A stretch of DNA of 9,300 nucleotides. It comes from an uncultured Bergeyella sp. (GTDB taxonomy: Bacteria > Bacteroidota > Bacteroidia > Flavobacteriales > Weeksellaceae). The position numbers and the translations under genes are program-made. Positions 6,945 through 9,300 of the stretch are shown piece after piece. The stretch is from assembly GCA_916710115.1 (NCBI GenBank), contig CAKAOY010000035.1, positions 1 through 9,300 on the forward strand, written 5' to 3'. The notes under the pieces were generated by a model. That model did not search any database, was not told the DNA's origin, and saw only the letters and a program-made list of their open reading frames with translations. The stretch's first letter is position 1. Each line of letters opens with the position of its first letter.

Positions 6945-8291
6945 TTATTTTTTACTGCTAAGTTTGAAAAATCTGATAACCAATAAACTCGCTGAAATAC
7001 TCAGTCCAAGTCCCAAAGAAATCCACATACCAAAGGCTCCCATTTTCATCTCATAGCAGAGGAAATATCCCAACGGAATTGTGAATAGCCAATATGCAAT
7101 AAATGTGATGATGCTCGGTATTTTTACATCTTGGAGACCGCGTAGGCACCCAATCATAATCAATTGAATACCATCAGACAATTGGAAAAGAGCAGCAATG
7201 ATGAGTAATTTAGAGGCAAGCTCTACAACGGCAATTTCCTTATTTTCGACAAAGAAAGTTGGTAGAATATCTCTTCCAAAAATGAAAATCATACCGCAGA
7301 AGAGCATAAATAAAACAACAATCTTGAAACTGTTGATACCTATTTTTTTTACCTCTACAAAATTCTTTTCGCCGTATTTGTTGCCAATCATTATTGTCGA
7401 GGCCACTCCAAAGCCCATACATAAAGAGAATGTGAAGGATGCCATCGTAAGCGCTACCTCGTGTCCAACCATATCCGTCGTAGAAACCAATCCACAAATA
7501 AATGTGGTGCCAGCAAAGGCCGTTACCTCAAAGAACATTTGTAGAGAGGTAGGAACCCCTAAACTAATCATTTTCCTAAACAAATCTTTAGAAAAAATCT
7601 CTACTCTTAATGAAAAACTATTGATGAATTCACGAGTTGTAGATTCTCTTTTTAAGATGATTAAAAGGAAAATAAGCATAAAAATACGAGAAATAAAAGT
7701 AGCATATGCCGAGCCCTCTACCCCTAATGATGGTATACCAAACATACCTTTGATGAGAACATAATTGAGAGCAATATTAATAACATTAGCAATGATAGTA
7801 GCTATCGTTACTCCAATCGTATAGCCCAAACCTTCAGAAAATTCTCTGAAAGTCTGGAATATAGCAAAAGGAATCATACTCACAGCCATAATATGTAAGA
7901 ATTTTGCTGTGTCGGGTAAAATATGTTTGGGTTGCCCCATATGCCCTAAGAATGGAATCGTGAGTAGGATGACAAGCATCATCAAGATACCCATTACAGA
8001 GTTTATCACAAATCCGTGGCTTAGCACTTTACTAATTTTACTCTTATCATTCTGGGATTGAGCCTCCGAAACTAGGGGAGGGATAGCTAACGACATACCC
8101 AAGGCAATAATAAAAATGGAGAAGAATATACTATTTCCTAAGGCTACTGATGCTAAGGCATCTTTACCGAGTAGTCTTCCAACTATCATTTTGTCAAAAA
8201 GATTTACAGAAACTTGTCCTAACTGAGTAATCATTACAGGGATAGCAAGTTTTAGTGTATGTTTAGTATAGTTTGAATTTAAAATAAGCAT
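6945..8291 (-). CDS. MATE family multidrug/cation exporter, NorM-like
   Basis: This 448-residue protein is very hydrophobic, with about 12 predicted transmembrane segments in two six-helix halves, the normal MATE layout and length. Helix 1 carries the acidic VNLFDKMIVGRLLG segment (Asp33). Helix 2 has GMSLAIPPLVSEAQSQ, and helix 4 has FQTFREFSEGLGYT, a position where MATE proteins have a conserved Arg/Ser-x-Gly pattern. The second half has FFEVTAFAG (Glu255) and LFQLSDGIQLIMIGCLRG (Asp373). These three acidic sites agree with the cation-coupling residues described for NorM of Vibrio cholerae (Asp36, Glu255, Asp371), so Na+- or H+-driven export of cationic drugs or metabolites is likely. Substrate is unknown. 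The ATG at 8291 is preceded by eight A residues and no Shine-Dalgarno site. The upstream spacer contains a long hairpin (8322-8380), and the GH3 gene follows 39 bases downstream. Confidence 0.92.
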   Translation of the reverse strand: MLILNSNYTKHTLKLAIPVMITQLGQVSVNLFDKMIVGRLLGKDALASVALGNSIFFSIFIIALGMSLAIPPLVSEAQSQNDKSKISKVLSHGFVINSVMGILMMLVILLTIPFLGHMGQPKHILPDTAKFLHIMAVSMIPFAIFQTFREFSEGLGYTIGVTIATIIANVINIALNYVLIKGMFGIPSLGVEGSAYATFISRIFMLIFLLIILKRESTTREFINSFSLRVEIFSKDLFRKMISLGVPTSLQMFFEVTAFAGTTFICGLVSTTDMVGHEVALTMASFTFSLCMGFGVASTIMIGNKYGEKNFVEVKKIGINSFKIVVLFMLFCGMIFIFGRDILPTFFVENKEIAVVELASKLLIIAALFQLSDGIQLIMIGCLRGLQDVKIPSIITFIAYWLFTIPLGYFLCYEMKMGAFGMWISLGLGLSISASLLVIRFFKLSSKK

Positions 8292-8321
8292 TTTTTTTTA
8301 GTTTATATTTTTTTTAGATAG

Positions 8322-8380
8322 AAATTTGCCATTTCATAAGTTTTTGATAGACACAAAAAATCTTATAAAATGACAATTTT
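8322..8380 (-). repeat. Imperfect inverted repeat / hairpin between the sigma-54 activator and MATE genes
   Basis: The 15-base arms 8326-8340 and 8362-8376 are inverted repeats with two differences. In a minus-strand transcript both differences become G-U pairs, so all 15 positions pair; in a plus-strand transcript they would be C-A mismatches. A T-run at 8341-8345 against an A-run at 8355-8360 extends the stem inward, and three A-T pairs at 8322-8324 / 8378-8380 extend it outward. The loop is about 10 bases. It has no clean U-tract after it, so a classical terminator is not certain. It could be a terminator for the upstream gene, a leader structure of the MATE mRNA, or a binding site. Confidence 0.6.
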
Positions 8381-8423
8381 TTGGTTATAATGAATATGTG
8401 TCACTTATGTAACTTATTGATAA

Positions 8424-9300
8424 TCAGTTAGTTCTACCCCCCCCCCATTTTTGGGTAAAGGTTTTGACATCATCTGCAGAAATAGGGTTTCCGCCTAAGA
8501 TAATTAGTCTCTCTACGATATTTCTTAGTTCTCGAATATTTCCTGTCCAAGAGAATTTTTGTAGCAAATTGATAGCCTCTTCTGAGAATTTTTTTGGAGC
8601 GGAGTTCTGTTCTTGAGCAATTATTTTCGTGAAATGCTCAATCAGAGGTGGGATATCATCTTTTCGTTCGTCCAATGGCGGTACAAAAATCTCAATCACG
8701 GAAAGTCTGTGATATAAATCTTCACGGAACCTACCCTCGGCAATTTCTTTTTTCATATCCTTGTTGGTGGCGGCTATTACTCGTACATTTACATTGATTT
8801 CTTTGTCGCTACCGATGGGGGATATTTTGTTTTCTTGTAATACGCGGAGGATTTTAGCTTGAGCCATTAAGTTCATATCGCCGATTTCGTCGAGGAAGAG
8901 CGTTCCATTATGAGCGAGTTTAAATTTTCCGACCTTGTCTTTGATAGCTCCAGTAAAAGAACCTTTTACATGTCCGAATAATTCAGATTCTATAAGTTCT
9001 TGCGGTATAGCGGCACAATTTATTTCTACCATTACGCTATTTGCTCTGTTGGATTGGTTATGTATGGCATGAGCGATAAGTTCTTTACCTACACCACTAT
9101 TCCCTGTGATGAGTACGCGAGCATCAGAAGGTGCAATTTTTGTGATAATGTTTTTAATACTTTGCAGAGGCTCGCTGTTACCAATCATTTCGCGCGTTTT
9201 GCTAATTTTCTTTTTGAGGATTTTGTTTTCCTTTTTGAGGCTGATATTAGCAAAGGCATTTCTCACACTAGTGAGTAGTCTATTAATATCAATAGGCTTA
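8424..9300 (-). CDS. Sigma-54-dependent response regulator (AAA+ activator), 5' part beyond the window
   Basis: The frame is open to the right edge, so the gene's start is outside. Counting from the first whole codon (9299), 291 residues are visible. It begins KPIDINRLL, the Lys-Pro and last helix of a receiver (REC) domain, so the missing part is a phosphorylated receiver and this is an NtrC-type regulator. A Lys-rich coiled linker (about 20-38) leads into a sigma-54 AAA+ domain: Walker A GNSGVGKE (66-73), SELFGHVKGSFTGA (105-118) with the sigma-54-contact loop as GSFTGA, Walker B TLFLDEIGD (133-141), the arginine-finger region RFREDLYHRL (190-199), and WTGNIRELRNIVERL (251-265). The protein ends about 30 residues later with no Fis-type helix-turn-helix. 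An internal GTG at 9266 is not the start. The last codons contain a run of ten G. The partner kinase is not in the window. Confidence 0.92.
   Translation of the reverse strand, partial: KPIDINRLLTSVRNAFANISLKKENKILKKKISKTREMIGNSEPLQSIKNIITKIAPSDARVLITGNSGVGKELIAHAIHNQSNRANSVMVEINCAAIPQELIESELFGHVKGSFTGAIKDKVGKFKLAHNGTLFLDEIGDMNLMAQAKILRVLQENKISPIGSDKEINVNVRVIAATNKDMKKEIAEGRFREDLYHRLSVIEIFVPPLDERKDDIPPLIEHFTKIIAQEQNSAPKKFSEEAINLLQKFSWTGNIRELRNIVERLIILGGNPISADDVKTFTQKWGGGRTN
8437..8446 (-). repeat. Homopolymer of ten G (coding strand) at the 3' end of the sigma-54 activator gene
   Basis: Ten consecutive C on the plus strand lie within the last codons of the activator gene, giving Trp-Gly-Gly-Gly-Arg-Thr-Asn before the stop. 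One base more would give Trp-Gly-Gly-Gly-stop; one base fewer would give a tail WGGVELTDYQ before a stop. The run stands out sharply in such AT-rich DNA and is of a length prone to slippage. Confidence 0.85.

Noticed and set aside
7198..7764. Plus-strand open frame of 188 codons inside the MATE gene
   Set aside because: Antisense to a clear MATE protein; its hydrophobic/Lys-Ile-rich translation is what the reverse of membrane-protein codons gives.
8315..8335. Possible sigma-54 promoter (TGGCA on the minus strand inside the hairpin) ahead of the MATE gene
   Set aside because: The downstream GC element at the required spacing is absent (TC where GC is needed).
9264..9266. GTG at 9266 as the start of the sigma-54 regulator
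   Set aside because: The frame continues upstream to the window edge and encodes KPIDINRLL, the end of a receiver domain, so the true start lies outside the window.
1..9300. CRISPR array, tRNA, IS element or phage module
   Set aside because: I saw no regularly spaced repeats, cloverleaf-like sequence, transposase or phage structural gene in the window.

Overview
The window looks like chromosomal DNA from a member of the Bacteroidota, class Flavobacteriia, probably a Weeksellaceae-type genome (Riemerella / Bergeyella / Chryseobacterium relatives). The reasons are the strongly AT-rich composition, A-rich leaders with weak or absent Shine-Dalgarno sites, TAnnTTTG -7 boxes, a mevalonate-pathway diphosphomevalonate decarboxylase, and protein sequences of flavobacterial character. 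The genus is an inference; no rRNA or species marker is present. I see no tRNA, rRNA, IS element, prophage or CRISPR array.

Left part (1-1011, minus strand): a two-gene unit reading toward the left edge. A small secreted protein of unknown function (1011-553) is followed 4 bases later by a membrane-anchored GH25 muramidase that runs off the left edge (548-1). The 261-base divergent spacer (1012-1272) carries a good -7 box for each direction and a 13-bp direct repeat in the leader of the rightward operon.

Centre (1273-5155, plus strand): a three-gene operon with gaps of 30 and 34 bases. It encodes an extended-SDR NAD(P)-dependent epimerase/reductase, an AMP-forming long-chain acyl-CoA synthetase and diphosphomevalonate decarboxylase. 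The last makes isopentenyl diphosphate for isoprenoids; the first two suggest acyl or lipid chemistry, but a shared pathway is not proven. A long hairpin at 5170-5207 separates this operon from the convergent gene on its right and probably terminates both.

Right part (5214-9300, minus strand): read in the direction of transcription, this holds a sigma-54 activator of the response-regulator type (entering from the right edge, stop at 8424), then a 132-base spacer with a long imperfect hairpin, a NorM-like MATE exporter (8291-6945), and 39 bases later a secreted GH3 beta-N-acetylglucosaminidase (6905-5214). The GH3 enzyme and the GH25 muramidase are both cell-wall hydrolases.

Most of the window is ordinary housekeeping or accessory content and I do not see a convincing new multi-gene system. 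The points most worth a second look are the ten-G homopolymer in the last codons of the sigma-54 activator, the hairpin between that gene and the MATE gene, the activator's lack of a C-terminal DNA-binding domain, and the unknown secreted protein coupled to the GH25 enzyme.
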